Below, piece after piece: positions 45,711-57,451 of a DNA stretch of 64,000 bases (position 1 is its first letter; every line of letters begins with the position of its first letter). The stretch is from contig NC_067199.1 of assembly GCF_000699445.3 (NCBI RefSeq), positions 28,790,402 to 28,854,401 of the forward strand, read 5' to 3'. The notes under the pieces are model-generated. The model saw only the letters and a program-made list of their open reading frames with translations. It did no database searches and had not been told where the DNA came from. The translations under genes were made by a program, and so were the position numbers. Origin of the DNA: Schistosoma haematobium. Its lineage: Eukaryota > Platyhelminthes > Trematoda > Strigeidida > Schistosomatidae.

Positions 45711-46136
45711 GTAAGTCTGTTGATAGAATACTAATGGTTTATGATCATAGTAGTGATGGTAATAAATATTTATATGATTCTCTCTAAGTGTCCTTTGTTA
45801 ATTAGAGGCTTATTAATAAACAGGAGTGATTGGTTACCGAATAATCGGTGATATCATGTATGTTTAGTTCTTAGTGGTGACATAAATCTATGGTTTACTT
45901 AGCTTCTAACAAGCTCCGAAGAACACACAACCAGAGTTTCCTACCGGCTGTCTTCAACCACCTAACAATTTTCTGTGTGTTATAGATGCCTAAGTAACAC
46001 AAAATGTGGTTTAATTGCAAGTCAGTTCCACGTACTAAAACTAAAGTTAATGAAACATGCATAATAAATTTCACTTATCTACAAATTCTTAATTATTTGT
46101 GTGAATAAGACCACAATACACAATCTTTTTGACTAG

Positions 46137-46216
46137 GAACTGTGTTAATGGTCACTGCATTAATGGAACGTGTGTATGTAATACATGTTGGATTGGAAAA
46201 ACCTGTGAAGAACGAG
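46137..46216 (+). CDS. Gene B exon 3, EGF-like module
   Basis: Acceptor tttttgactag, donor cgag|gtacgt, phase 2 to 1. Reads NCVNGHCINGTCVCNTCWIG then KTCEER. With Cys32 of exon 2 the spacing is C-x6-C-x4-C-x4-C-x-C-x8-C (residues 32, 39, 44, 49, 51, 60), the EGF pattern, plus one extra Cys at 54. EGF modules mediate extracellular protein contacts. Confidence 0.8.
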
Positions 46217-46388
46217 GTACGTCAGTCATTTATGGTTTAACTAGTCAATATTACTAATAACGAGACAATTTTCTGTTCGGTTTTATAAATATTTGGTTAC
46301 ATTCTATCATTCCCTTATCAAGTTGAGACTTAAGACTTATCTCAAGCTCATAAGATTTACTGTAGTGTATTCTGCTTATCTCTGTCTA

Positions 46389-46628
46389 CATACTTACTTA
46401 CTTACTTACGCCTGTTACTCCTCGTGAAGGAGCATAGGCCGCTCACCAGCATTCTCCATCCAATCCTGTCCTGGGCAATCCTTTCTAGCTCCTTCCAGTT
46501 GTAATTCATCCTTTTCATATCTGCTTCTATTATCCGACGTAATGTGTTCTTTGGCCTTCCACTTTTCCGCTTCCCTTCAGGATTCCAAGTTAGGGCTTGC
46601 CTCGTGATGCAGTTTGACGATTTGCGTC
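46389..46628 (-). mobile_element. RTE 3'-end fragment in gene B intron 3
   Basis: (CTTA)n at 46389-46408 followed by sequence ~98% identical to the 3' end of the RTE at 3812-4030, cut off at tttgcgt. A severely 5'-truncated insertion of the same young subfamily, antisense to gene B. Confidence 0.85.
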
Positions 46629-47136
46629 ATAGGTAGCATGTAAACCAATCACAAGTTGAATCTCTCTCAAAAGAAGCTTGAGAAGATAGCACTGAAAAAA
46701 CAGAATAATGAAGAATGAAGGGATTGAGAGATGGGAAAATCATGAATGATGTAAGGATAAATGATGTAGGATTTGCAAAATGAAGTATTCAATGTAACTC
46801 TATAATTCTGCATTGAACAATAGATTAGTATTCCACACCTGAGTTATCCATTAACTACATTACTTGTAAAAGAAATAAACATTACACTGAATGGATAATA
46901 ATTCACATTTCTTGATAAGCTTATAGTCAAATTTACTTCGCATCTTATTATAAGAAATCTTGGAAAATCGTCAATTGGTTAACTTAAACAAAATTTATTC
47001 ATGAATTGGTTCATCTATTTGTAAAAACGTTCAATCATTTGTATTGTGCATTGGTTACAGTTGAAGAAATATTGTCCATTCCATGATTAATAAGTCCTTT
47101 CTGGTTTATATTTATTGTGAAATATTACCATTTTAG
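46629..47136. other. Rest of gene B intron 3
   Basis: AT-rich, nothing recognised. Confidence 0.4.
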
Positions 47137-47513
47137 TACATAGAATTCCAAAATTCAATCAGACAGTATTCACCTTCAAAACCAAGTTTTCTAACTGGAT
47201 CAATGGAAGTCTGATTGGTAGTCTTTCTCTGAGTGATGAAAACTCCTCCTTAGCATCGTGTGAAAGTGTTCAATTTAACATTGTAGCTGGTTCAAACTAC
47301 TTACCAGTAGCTATCGATGGAACAACTGGTATTTTGAAAGTAATTGAAAGTGATTATGAAACAATGAAAAATAATCCCTCCATCACTTTCCAAGTGACAG
47401 TTAGGAATGCAAATACTTCACTAAATATATCTGATGATGCAACGGTCAACATTTTAATTGGTGAAAATTATTCTGACGAAGAAACAGAAAGTGAAATCAC
47501 TGCAGTCAAGAGG
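47137..47513 (+). CDS. Gene B exon 4, cadherin-like domain
   Basis: Acceptor accattttag, donor agg|gtatga, phase 1 to 0 (residues 64-189). It starts near FNQTVFTFKTKF, then GSLIGSLSLSDEN, then FNIVAGSNYLPVAIDGTTGI and LKV, then FQVTVRNAN and a final ATVNILI: the order of cadherin landmarks (F-x-x-x-V, G-x-x-V/I, I-D-x-x-T-G, V-x-V). Calcium-binding DxNDxxP is absent, so adhesive calcium binding is doubtful. It ends with an acidic tail (SDEETESE). Confidence 0.8.
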
Positions 47514-48180
47514 GTATGATCTCTGTTTATCGTAGTATTTTTTGAAAATTAAACTGCAGTTTTTGTCATTGATTTCACAATTGGTAAGCTGTCACTGAAA
47601 GAGATTCATGACTTGTTTCAATTGACACTGTAGTAACCTGTTTCTTTGAAACAAGCATAATAATATGATCAATGGCTCTTCAAATCTTATCTCATAGTTC
47701 TGAGCCTTGATGTTCAAACAACAACAACAACAACAACAACAGCAGCAGCAGCAGAATATCAACACGATTAGTGGTATGCTACCACTGGTGACAACCTACA
47801 AATCAAATGAACGTCAAACTCTCATAAAACGCTACGAATAATTAATTTTGTCAAAAATGTTAACTTAAAAGTATGAAAACTATTTAAAATAATGGTAGTA
47901 ATAAGAATTATAAGTAGGCATAATCGTCTTTGAATTCGTATGTATTTCACAGTCACTTATCCTACAAAACAATGTGGTGTTTCAGATTGCAACATTCATT
48001 CATTAATGAACTCGATTTAATAATTCCGATGTTAATGAAATAAAATAGTGTTTTCATCAGGACATTGTGATACGATTCAGCAAATGTGCACAGTAAGATA
48101 TAGAACCATGATGTGTACTATCCAGAATAATTATGATTTGAGGTTTTCAGATGAGTAATGTCATTTTTTCTTCTTTATAG
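47514..48180. other. Gene B intron 4 with (CAA)n(CAG)n
   Basis: 47716-47754 is about eight CAA units followed by five CAG units. No other feature. Confidence 0.6.
47716..47754 (+). repeat. (CAA)n(CAG)n microsatellite
   Basis: Compound trinucleotide run inside gene B intron 4, with an abrupt CAA to CAG switch. Not in a coding frame that joins the gene. Confidence 0.9.
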
Positions 48181-48459
48181 GGCGCCATACTTCCACCGAA
48201 TACTATCAATGTCACATTTTCCAGAGTATACATCCAAGATAATCCAAATTATTGTCTATTCGATACATGGTTTATTGATTCGGTAATTGTCCTTCCACCT
48301 GGAAATAATAGTTTGATCATGAAGTTTTCTGGTCCGTCTCTAAATAATGTCTATTACGGATATATACAATATTTGTTTGCTTACTACAACGGTTCAAATA
48401 TAGCAAATAATTATCCTGTGAAGTTTAGTAATCTCACATACTTGAACAATAATTCCTCG
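48181..48459 (+). CDS. Gene B exon 5
   Basis: Acceptor tcttctttatag, donor tcg|gtaagg, 93 codons, phase 0 to 0 (residues 190-282). Aromatic-rich beta pattern (LNNVYYGYIQYLFAYYNG) with sequons NVT, NNS, NGS and NLT. Domain not identified. Confidence 0.75.
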
Positions 48460-48948
48460 GTAAGGATATGAATGTAGTTTGTTTAATTTTACTGTTTACA
48501 GCATTTTCTGTTAGAGATTGTAAATGTATGTGTAACAAGGAAGTACAGATAAATATACATATGACCCCTCTTGATTCCTGTCACTAGAGGTTGTTCGTTG
48601 TGATGTGTTAAAAAATTGCTGGAAGTTTCTAGGTTGTGGATATCCATTGATACTGCACTTCAGAAAATAATGAAGCATATCTAGTAGGTTTCAATAGCAC
48701 ATTGTTATGTACATAAACGTTTCTCATGGAAACATAGTAAACAGACCAGTTTGATTCATGTTTACTAATAGTAAAATACACTTCGTCTAACAAGCATTAA
48801 ATGTGTATAAAAATAAGAAATCCCTAGATAATTCGAATTACATTATGTAGACACAGTCAGGTTTTCTGAATTCACTATGTGTATAGGTATAACCCTTAGT
48901 TAACAGTCTCTCATGAAGCTGATATATCGTCTAATGCTTTTCTCCTAG
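48460..48948. other. Gene B intron 5, nothing recognised
   Basis: AT-rich intron without visible repeats. Confidence 0.4.
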
Positions 48949-49272
48949 CCTTCAAGTTTCCTAATGACAAGTCAAATACTCGTTTCATCTGCTCCTGTGG
49001 ATGATGAGAAGAACTTCAGTATTAGAATGAGATTCAAAACTGGTCTTTTTCCTGAAAGGACACCTCCTCCAATGGGTACCAGTCTAGTAGTTACGACGGA
49101 AGCATTACTAACCCCAAAAATTACCGTGGATTTTTCCATGGTTGTCTCTTCAAACTGTCCAACTCAATATGATGCAGTTAATTTCATAAAGTGTCCTCAG
49201 TCGGTTAATTATGGTGGAGTCTATGATTATTCTGTGAACTTCTTTATAAGTAGACCAATAGGAGATTATACG
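48949..49272 (+). CDS. Gene B exon 6
   Basis: Acceptor cttttctcctag, donor acg|gtaagt, 108 codons, phase 0 to 0 (residues 283-390). Two Cys (SNCPTQ, IKCPQS) 17 residues apart followed by VNYGGVYDYSVNFFIS, a strand pair typical of DUF11/Ig-like beta-sandwiches. Confidence 0.8.
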
Positions 49273-51640
49273 GTAAGTTAGGATTGATATACTTGCATGA
49301 GAGTTTTGTTGTTTGCATGATGCTTTTGTCGAATTACATGATGTGTTTTTCAGGATGTATTTTAACATACAGAGAGGTTTTACAAAGAGCACCATATAAT
49401 CAATAGTTTTATACTATGATACAGGTCGATGTAAAACATCCCTTCGCACTTCATCATACTGAACTTAAGTCTCATGTTGAAAGATAGTTTACTTGAACAA
49501 TAAATGAAGGTTGGTTTTCTCTCACTACCAGACACTAACTTCTCTTTCAGATGGGGCTACTTAATAAAATCCGTTTGTAGGTTACTTAGATTCCTTAGCC
49601 ATTTGAATCAGCCAGTGTTGCTATTCGATATTTATTTCAAGTATGTCAATTAATTTGTTAAATGTAATACTGATTTTTCTCATACAACCAATATTCGTGA
49701 TTGTATCTTCGTAGTTTGTTACCCTGCAATAATATAATCTTGCTGTTGATTAACGTAAATAAGCTACTTCTTACAGTTCAAACTATTCAAGTTATCAACT
49801 TTCATTTATCATTAACGTTAAGTCGATTGCCGTATCAAAGCCCACAATGTTTCAGCAGAGATGCAGATGCTGGGAAGTATTAAGTCTTCTTATCATGCTT
49901 CGAATTCTTCTACTGTCTAATATTCTTGGAGACTTCAATTTACTTGACTGGCTCCTGATTCGAAACACCACTGACACAAAATCGTATATATGTTTCAAAG
50001 GAATAAAATAACAAAATATCAGTTGTATATGTATGTAAACTTAAAATAGGGATACTCTAGCTTCCTTTCATCAATTAGAGCTGATTGGTTGAAAAATGGG
50101 TCAGCCATGTTAGAATTAAAACTGACAGAGAACAGTTTGAATAAATCAATGTCATATGGATAAATAAATGGAATGATATTTATTTAATGCTCTATATGAT
50201 CATACCTTCGAATTTGAGATTCTCTGCAGAATAGAAAATGGAATGGATCAATTTAGAAAACAGGGTTTTTGTGAAAAAGTTACTGGGAATCAGTTAGTGA
50301 TGTTTCAGAATAAATCCTGTTAAAATCGTTTCTGGATATCAAAGGAATTCGATGATGGTTATTCTAAGTATATGACTTGCTAACTAGATTTCTATTTCAT
50401 AACCTATTAGTACTCTGATTTCGATAAAAAATAATGATACTAATAAAAATAAATAATAATTACTATTAATTCTTCTTGAATCCTCTAAATCACTTGCATT
50501 CAGTCTCCTATATTATCATGTTTATATGATAGTGTTATTTGGATAGAAATCGACAATCGACAACTTGTAGCATCATTCAAACGATTTATAAATTTATGTA
50601 ATATATGGATGTACTTTTTGATCATATGGTCACAGATGAAACATATCTCACTGTTACACTATGTTAGATTATTGCAAAACTTATAATGAGTGTAAGCAAT
50701 CTAATTAATCCTACTCTGATTTTGTTCACAAACATATTTCACTGAATGAACCACAAGATATGAATATCAAAATTTATTCATATTGCCTAATGATTTTTTA
50801 ATCCCATGTATATACTTGATTCATTAATGGATATTTCATAGTGTACAGGAGTCGCTTAAGTGAGGTGATTATTTCCAAACTATTCTCATCAATCAGTATT
50901 GTTACTTAGCTAAACTGGAGTGATTTAATTAATTATAACCCTTTTTCTCTTTTTAAGACTGAGTTCATCAATGTTGGTTAACTTAACCGAAACACCTAAA
51001 TTGTCGAACTATCTCGGTTTTGGAAAGTAATCTCGGAAGACTTGTAATGCATAGAATCAAGAAGTAAATGTTCATTGATTCTTATCGTCAGTTTTATCCA
51101 TTTAAATCGTGCACATTTTGCACAAAATTATCCGTCAAAAAAACAAAAACATGTTCCTTGTTGTTTTCGATCTACAGATTATCAGTATAAACATACAACA
51201 GCACATGTGAACTGAATGCACAAGACATTTCCATAGTAGATTTTCTTCGCAGACAGAATCACCATACAGTAGAAGCAATATAGAAATGTATCCAAGGTTT
51301 TCTACTTACCTTCCATTATCAGTACAAGCCAGATGCAATCAATGAAAAATTGTTTCGCTAATCGCAAATAAAACTCTAATATAAAGTATAGGTATATTAC
51401 CAAATCATTTCGATTTACATTAGACGATTATGAATAATATAAATTCATTGCCTAAAAGTAGTTTCTCCGAGCTCGAAAATTATTCAGTTTATTGTAGGAT
51501 AGTGAATAAATGTGTCAGGTATTAAAATTATATATATATATCCCTTCATTCATAATATCATCAAAAACTGTGAACATTCTCATTATCGAATACCACATAC
51601 AGACAAACTTACCAGTTATATGTACTGATTTGTTTGATAG
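49273..51640. other. Gene B intron 6, nothing recognised
   Basis: 2.4 kb AT-rich. No transposon protein or RNA seen. Confidence 0.4.
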
Positions 51641-51815
51641 TTCACATTCAGCACTGATCAATACAGTGCTTCGATTGGACATATATCTTTAACTCTACCT
51701 CCAACATTTGCTACCTATCCAGAAGGCTACAAAATAAATACGGAGGAATTCGTTACATCGAATGCCGTATTGACAACTTTCGGCTACGTAAGTGTTACAA
51801 ATCTACTGAGTCTAG
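51641..51815 (+). CDS. Gene B exon 7
   Basis: Acceptor gtttgatag (chosen over the nearby cattcag because only this one keeps phase 0), donor ctag|gtaagt, phase 0 to 1 (residues 391-448). Reads FTFSTDQYSASIGHISLTLP then PTFATYPEG: a strand, turn, strand unit with an L-P-P edge. Confidence 0.7.
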
Positions 51816-53334
51816 GTAAGTTTATTTTAAAATTATCAGTATTATTGAGAATGTTCACAATGCTTGGTTATAAAACTAAGTATATGGTCACCGGAACCTT
51901 AGTAGGCGATTTTATCATCTATCTGAAACGCACTTATGCAAAGTCCAATTCTCATAAATTCTATCATCAAGGAATGCAGTTAATAGATGCATTCAATGTT
52001 TCAGAATAGTGAACAAAACATTTTTGATCATTGCTGATAAAAATCCTTAGTTCAGTGCTTATTCTACAACAGTTTTTAATCAAGAATGTACATATTTCCA
52101 GTCGTTTTATTTTATCCACCTTACTATAACAACAGGAGAGACGAACTTTATATTCACCGTCAATTCATCTACTATGAGGGTCTTTCAATTTATCATTTAT
52201 GAACAAAACCGTTTATCAGTTAAGTGAAAGTTTTTACAGGATGGTCATAAACTCATAAGTTATTCAGATAGCTATAGAATAAAGGTAAACACTGAACACT
52301 AATTGAATAGAACGCAATTCCAATTTACTTCTAGATGATTGTCACTTTGAAATGATTTTAAACAAAATGGCATACGACTATCAATAATATGGAACTTAGT
52401 TATAATAAAATAAACTAGGTAACTAACTGATATAAACTACCGATAAGGAATTGAGTGCAGTTAAATAAAAAAAATGGAATCCTGTATCGCCTATACGAAA
52501 TAATCGTCAATAGGAGCGCTAGAGGTATTTTTGATTTCATTTCTAAAGTAGAACATGAAGACTAAACTGCGGAATAAATGATATCTCTAGATGATGCACC
52601 ATAGCTTATCAATGTACCGTAAACGGAAACAATTGAATCAGTGAGTCGACAGCTACACAAATAATAAATCAATATTGGAATTTCCGTGGTTAGCTTTATA
52701 GAATTACTTTTGAAATGTACAATGAACCTTCATTTTGTCTTCAATCGTACACATCACAGATACATCGATGAAATGTCAATGGGTTCTCTTCTAGGTCGTG
52801 TCCTTCCTGAAACTAGAAAGCGGACCTCTAAAACAGATTGTTAGAAGCTTGAATTTAATAGCCGTTACATTAGTGATACTTTACTATCGTCAATCAAAAT
52901 ATTGAAAAAGAATAACTATGAAAGTGACTAAAAATATGTACTCAGTAATCAGATTCACATGTGAAGAGAAACTTGATAACAAATTACATTTCTCTAACGT
53001 CTTATTAAACAGAAAGCAAAACGGTTCTATCACTAGAAGTGTGTATGGAAGAAGTTCTTCAGGAAGCCGGTACACACTTTAAAATTTGTGCCCATTCATT
53101 GCAAGAGAAACTTAGTTAGATATCTTGCAAGTAAAGGTAGAAAGATGTTCTCAAACGACACTAAAAACAAGGGACTAGAGAGTGAGTAGGTGAGAATACA
53201 AATTTTAACCACAATCGGTTTAATGTGATTCTATTTTACTAAGTTGTTCATTATTATTATTATCATCCCTATTGTTATTATTATCTCCATCATGAAGACG
53301 AAATTATCCTACTATGCACTTTATCACACGATTT

Positions 53335-53600
53335 ATCGTATCACTATCATATTGATTGTAACTTGGCACTTTACAACAAATCATTCTGACATTTATTGAG
53401 TGATCTATCTAATTTACTTGTGGCAGTTTTGAAGTAGTTATGCTGTAAGCGATGCAAAGTTCACCAACATTGTTTAATTAACTAGCATGCCTTATATTAT
53501 CCTTTATAATGTAACACAAATATTATGAATTTATAATTATAGAGCCTGATGACGAAGTTACTGAAAATGATTGTTCCCACAGATATTCTTTGCTTTTGTA
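53335..53600 (-). repeat. Solo, diverged Penelope pseudo-LTR
   Basis: Same order as 27290-27540: cactttac..aaatcatcctgac-type start, ttttgaagta, then gagcctgatgacgaagtta and gaaaatgattgttc. Identity is moderate, with indels and no (TA)n. No endonuclease or RT is adjacent. Confidence 0.6.
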
Positions 53601-54104
53601 CTTTTTACTTATTATGGTTATTTATGTGTTCTATTCTACTGTTATCACTAACTCACAAACTCTCTTGATTGGTTTAATATTTCCATATATGCATATAAAT
53701 ATCATTTCATATTAGAGTAATGCTTGATGAGGATCTAATTAGCAACATTATTGTCCAATTATATAAGATTTACATACTGAAAACACTATAGTTTACTCAG
53801 TTAAGGAACAGAATATATCTAAATTGATATATTGTGAACTAAATGAAGATTATTCCAATAACAATAAAAGATGATTAGTTTCTTGTGGCAATATAAATAC
53901 GATGATGAAAATTCAAATATTTAGAGGCTTATTATAGACCTCCAATTAACAAGATATTACATTTTATCAACTATCATTTCAGAGTTAATAGAAGCTAAGT
54001 CGAATTTAACTTCTCATTTAACCATTTTAGATGAAATGATAATATGTAGCATTCCATCGAGTATAAATGAACTTATTAACTGATAATCGATCACACTAAT
54101 AAAT

Positions 54105-54235
54105 CGATTAGTATCAGTATGGGGATACACACTGATGGGGAACCCCATACTAGGACGAAACGGCCATCCAGTGCTTCCAAGTTTTTAATGCTGGTATAGC
54201 TTAGACTGACTCGTGGATTCAACTGTTGAAAGTTG
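54105..54235 (+). mobile_element. Hammerhead SINE fragment
   Basis: ccatactaggacgaaacggc, then catccagtgcttcc and the tail aatgctggtatagctt match the ribozyme-tail cassette at 2.0-2.7 kb. The head differs again. Confidence 0.6.
54129..54173 (+). ncRNA. Hammerhead ribozyme relic
   Basis: Stem I actg/cagt, GAAAC and a minimal stem III (cggcc) are kept. The core reads ctgatgg and stem II is altered (ggggaacccc), with atc in place of gtc at the cleavage site. Probably inactive. Confidence 0.55.
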
Positions 54236-54475
54236 ATTAGTACTAAACTGAGTATCAATGAGTTACTGGTGAAATCACTTAGTCATTTCCAATACAATCA
54301 TGTTTCTGTTTTCCTGAAACATCGTTCAATAGTATACGGAGATGATCGTTATTTTTCAGTTAGTTTCTTTTTATAATTATTTCCAATAAATTTCAAGTAT
54401 TTCTGTTCAGACTGGTTGTTCATATCTGGAAAACTACATGTTAATCTATATTTTGCTTTTCCAAATTTCATGTAG

Positions 54476-54654
54476 GGGCTTATGATACTTCTCTATCAGT
54501 GTCCAACCGCTCAGTTCGTCTAACAGTTTTTATTCAGATCTCTAACTATAGCTTAACATCAACTAAGTTTGAAGCAAAAGTCTCACCAACAGGAGAAAAT
54601 TCTACAGTGAATGTTTGTGAGAGTCAAGTCTCCTCATTTACAAATTACATTGCG
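54476..54654 (+). CDS. Gene B exon 8
   Basis: Acceptor atttcatgtag, donor gcg|gtaaga, phase 1 to 0 (residues 449-508). Split Gly, then A-Y-D-T-S-L-S-V-S, strand RLTVFIQISNYSLTST, sequons NRS, NYS and NST, one Cys. Confidence 0.8.
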
Positions 54655-54714
54655 GTAAGATTAATTTTAAGCATTCTGTAAAAATTAACTTACCTCTTTT
54701 CTTCAAATATATAG

Positions 54715-54912
54715 CCTGAAAAAAACTTTATTTCAATAAAGGATATTCCAGTCTTGAATCAGGTCGAAAAGACTCAATTCTTCACAGTTCAACTAACTGT
54801 CACACCAAATACATATTCTTACTATATTCTTGTGGCCAAAATCCAAAATAAAATACTTGGAGAAGTGTGTTACATTGATTACTTGCTAGAAGAAAACAAT
54901 CAAACACGGAAA
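54715..54912 (+). CDS. Gene B exon 9
   Basis: Acceptor aaatatatag after a 60-base intron, donor aaa|gtaagt, 66 codons, phase 0 to 0 (residues 509-574). Contains QFFTVQLTVTPNTYSYYILV and a Cys near the end (GEVCYIDYL). Confidence 0.8.
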
Positions 54913-57190
54913 GTAAGTTTAATGTGTTGCATCTCGGTAAATCATACACTTGATCGACGAGCCACTAACAGCCGATGTATTTACTGGTCCTCAGAAGTCG
55001 TCCACTTTTGAACCTTGAACTGAAAGCAAAAGCAGTGAAACATGAAAAAGTTTTCACTATGAAGATTTAATTAGTTAGAGAAGACGAGGATATCCATAAG
55101 ATTATGACTGACCATATAATTCTAGCAGCTTTGGGAAAAAGCCCCAAATTGGTAATAAACGTAGTAATTTATTTATAGGTATTTGGAAAAGTGATATCGA
55201 AGCAATCCGCTCAATATGCACAACTAACATGAAGACTGTGTAGTGTGGCGTCGAGTTGCGGTTGATTATGATCACCACTACAGGAAGACTATATGCCAGT
55301 TAATCAGTAAGATCCCCCGTAGGCCAAATATCAGAAGGTAGTTGATCGCTGTAGTCGAGATGTATTTGTTGGCGATCTCGTGGTATCGAAATAATACCGA
55401 TATCGTGCCAGGTTACAAATTGGGTTACTGAGCATAACCGAATTCGTGCAAGGTCACGAGCAACGGAAGAATGTATGTATTTTGGTACCCTTAAACAAAC
55501 AAGTACGGTAATACAATCCCTGGTACAAATGGTTATAATAATAATTGTATCCATTACACCAATCGCGTTCTCTTGATAAAAGCAGGTCACTACAACTGAT
55601 CGAACGCAGCCCTTAATGTCAGCAAAGGAAAAAGTAAATCTTTAAAAATGAATTTGTACTCAGTGAATAAGCTAACAGTTATCTAAACTTAACAGTTGAG
55701 AACAGAACGCATTTGTGTTTAAAATGACAGTTACTAGGCCCCTGTCTTGATGTGGACGTCAACACTGGTGTATAGGACATAACCATTTGGCGAAGCCCAT
55801 ATGTGTGCCCTCGATTTCACTAATACGAAAAATCTGTTTATCGAATCCGAATGAATAAAGCATGATCAATTCATTCTCTGACTTTTTTGAAAGTTCCAAT
55901 GAGTGTTGACTCGTCAGAGAGGTTCCAACATTTTTCTCGGTTTCTATAGAACTACTTGCGAAATTTAAGAGAAATTCCAAGAGATCATTTTTAGATTCGG
56001 AGATTTCTAAATGACTCAGGTACGACAGAAATAACGCTACCGATGTACATTAACAAAATCACCTTATTTCCTGGAAACAATAAATTACCATTAAAACGTC
56101 AAACATTATGACATTGTACTCAAATGAATACATTATGATTGTAATTATGAAATGAAACAACCCAGTCAGTTCACCATAAATAAGTGAGACCAGTAAACAT
56201 GAATCCTCAGTTATGTAAAAGTATGGTAAATGGAGATAGTACCACTTATCTCAAATATGTAATAGCTGGGAATTTTTTTTATTGTGAAGGTATTCCATCG
56301 AATATATTAGGAGGATATGACTGCAAGATAACCTGTCGTAAAATCTCGTTAAGCGAACATTAAAACGAGAATAACTTAACTGATTACCATTTCTATTTGT
56401 GAATATTAGTATTGTCATTATTTTCATGCTATGATATAATACCAAATCAATAGGACTGGAATTCGGCATATGTATACTCATTAGTGGAAGGTGAAAGAAG
56501 ACTATCGACTAAATGCATATGACAGGCGTCAAATACCAGTTTAATTTCTGACTACTGATTTTGGAAGTGGAAAGCAACTGATTTAACTATCCTAGGTGTT
56601 AATAATCTTAATAAAGACTGGAGAAATTTAGTTATTCTATTGCTTACAAGATTATAACGTTTTGCATGGAACAACGCCTACTGATGAAAGCGATTAAAAT
56701 GCGTGTTCAGAGTGATTTTCAAAGGTTAGCTATATGGAGTGGAAATGAAGTCACAGGACGTGTTACTGGTTTACATCTTGCTTGAAACCACCTATTGTGG
56801 AAAAATGTAGTATAATCATTTGCATAATCGAAAAAAACTCGTTTCCCATACTTCACATCTAGTAAATGAGAAATATAACAAAAACAATTTCATTGAATTA
56901 TCAATATCTTTATATTATAACACGAATTCACATGTAATTTTATTTCAACAATTCTCAAAATATTCAAGTCATACTTCAAACATTCAGAAACTGTTAATAG
57001 AAGGTAACTATTTTTGAACGATAATATCCGATACCAGTAATACTCAGAAAGAGGTTAACACTTCCATGAGGTTTTCAATTCAACACTTTTATTTATTCCT
57101 CTTTGCCTGTAATGAATATTGTCCACTAAGTAATTTCGTTGTACAACATTTTGATTACTTTCTTCTCCTTTCAACTCACAAACACTACAG
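54913..57190. other. Gene B intron 9
   Basis: Holds an unusual GC-richer block (55200-55620). 55621-57190 is AT-rich with nothing recognised. Confidence 0.4.
55200..55620 (-). repeat. GC-richer repeat-like block with a 96-codon frame
   Basis: The minus-strand frame 55300-55590 reads through SVARDLARIRLCSVTQFVTW and QIHLDYSDQLPSDIWPTG before a stop. Composition differs sharply from the flanks, and the look is of a dispersed schistosome repeat, but I could not match it to any element in the window. Not credible as a host exon on the gene B strand. Confidence 0.3.
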
Positions 57191-57451
57191 GTTAGATTAA
57201 TATCAGAATACACTATATTGAACTCACGAAGAAGTGGGAGTAGTACACCACTTGGTATATTCGAAAATAAAAGTGCCCGGAATATCACTTATAATTTTGT
57301 GTTTGGAATCAAGTTATGCTATGACACCAGTTACGTAACGGGTGATGTGATCCAAATACAATTTACTTTAAGTACAGATACATTGGCTGTGAATACACAG
57401 AATGTTGTATTTTCAATAAATTCTATGGTCCAACCACCATCGATTATTCCT
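57191..57451 (+). CDS. Gene B exon 10
   Basis: Acceptor acactacag, donor cct|gtaggt, 87 codons, phase 0 to 0 (residues 575-661). YNFVFGIKLCYDTSYVTGDV then IQIQFTLST shows paired strands; sequons NKS and NIT. Confidence 0.75.

Larger units (their letters stand above)
51816..54475. other. Gene B intron 7
   Basis: Contains a diverged Penelope pseudo-LTR (53335-53600), an (ATT)n-rich patch (53243-53285) and a hammerhead SINE (54105-54235). Otherwise nothing recognised. Confidence 0.45.

Noticed and set aside
55759..55980. 73-codon minus-strand frame
   Set aside because: No recognised domain, no splice sites and chance length for the base composition.
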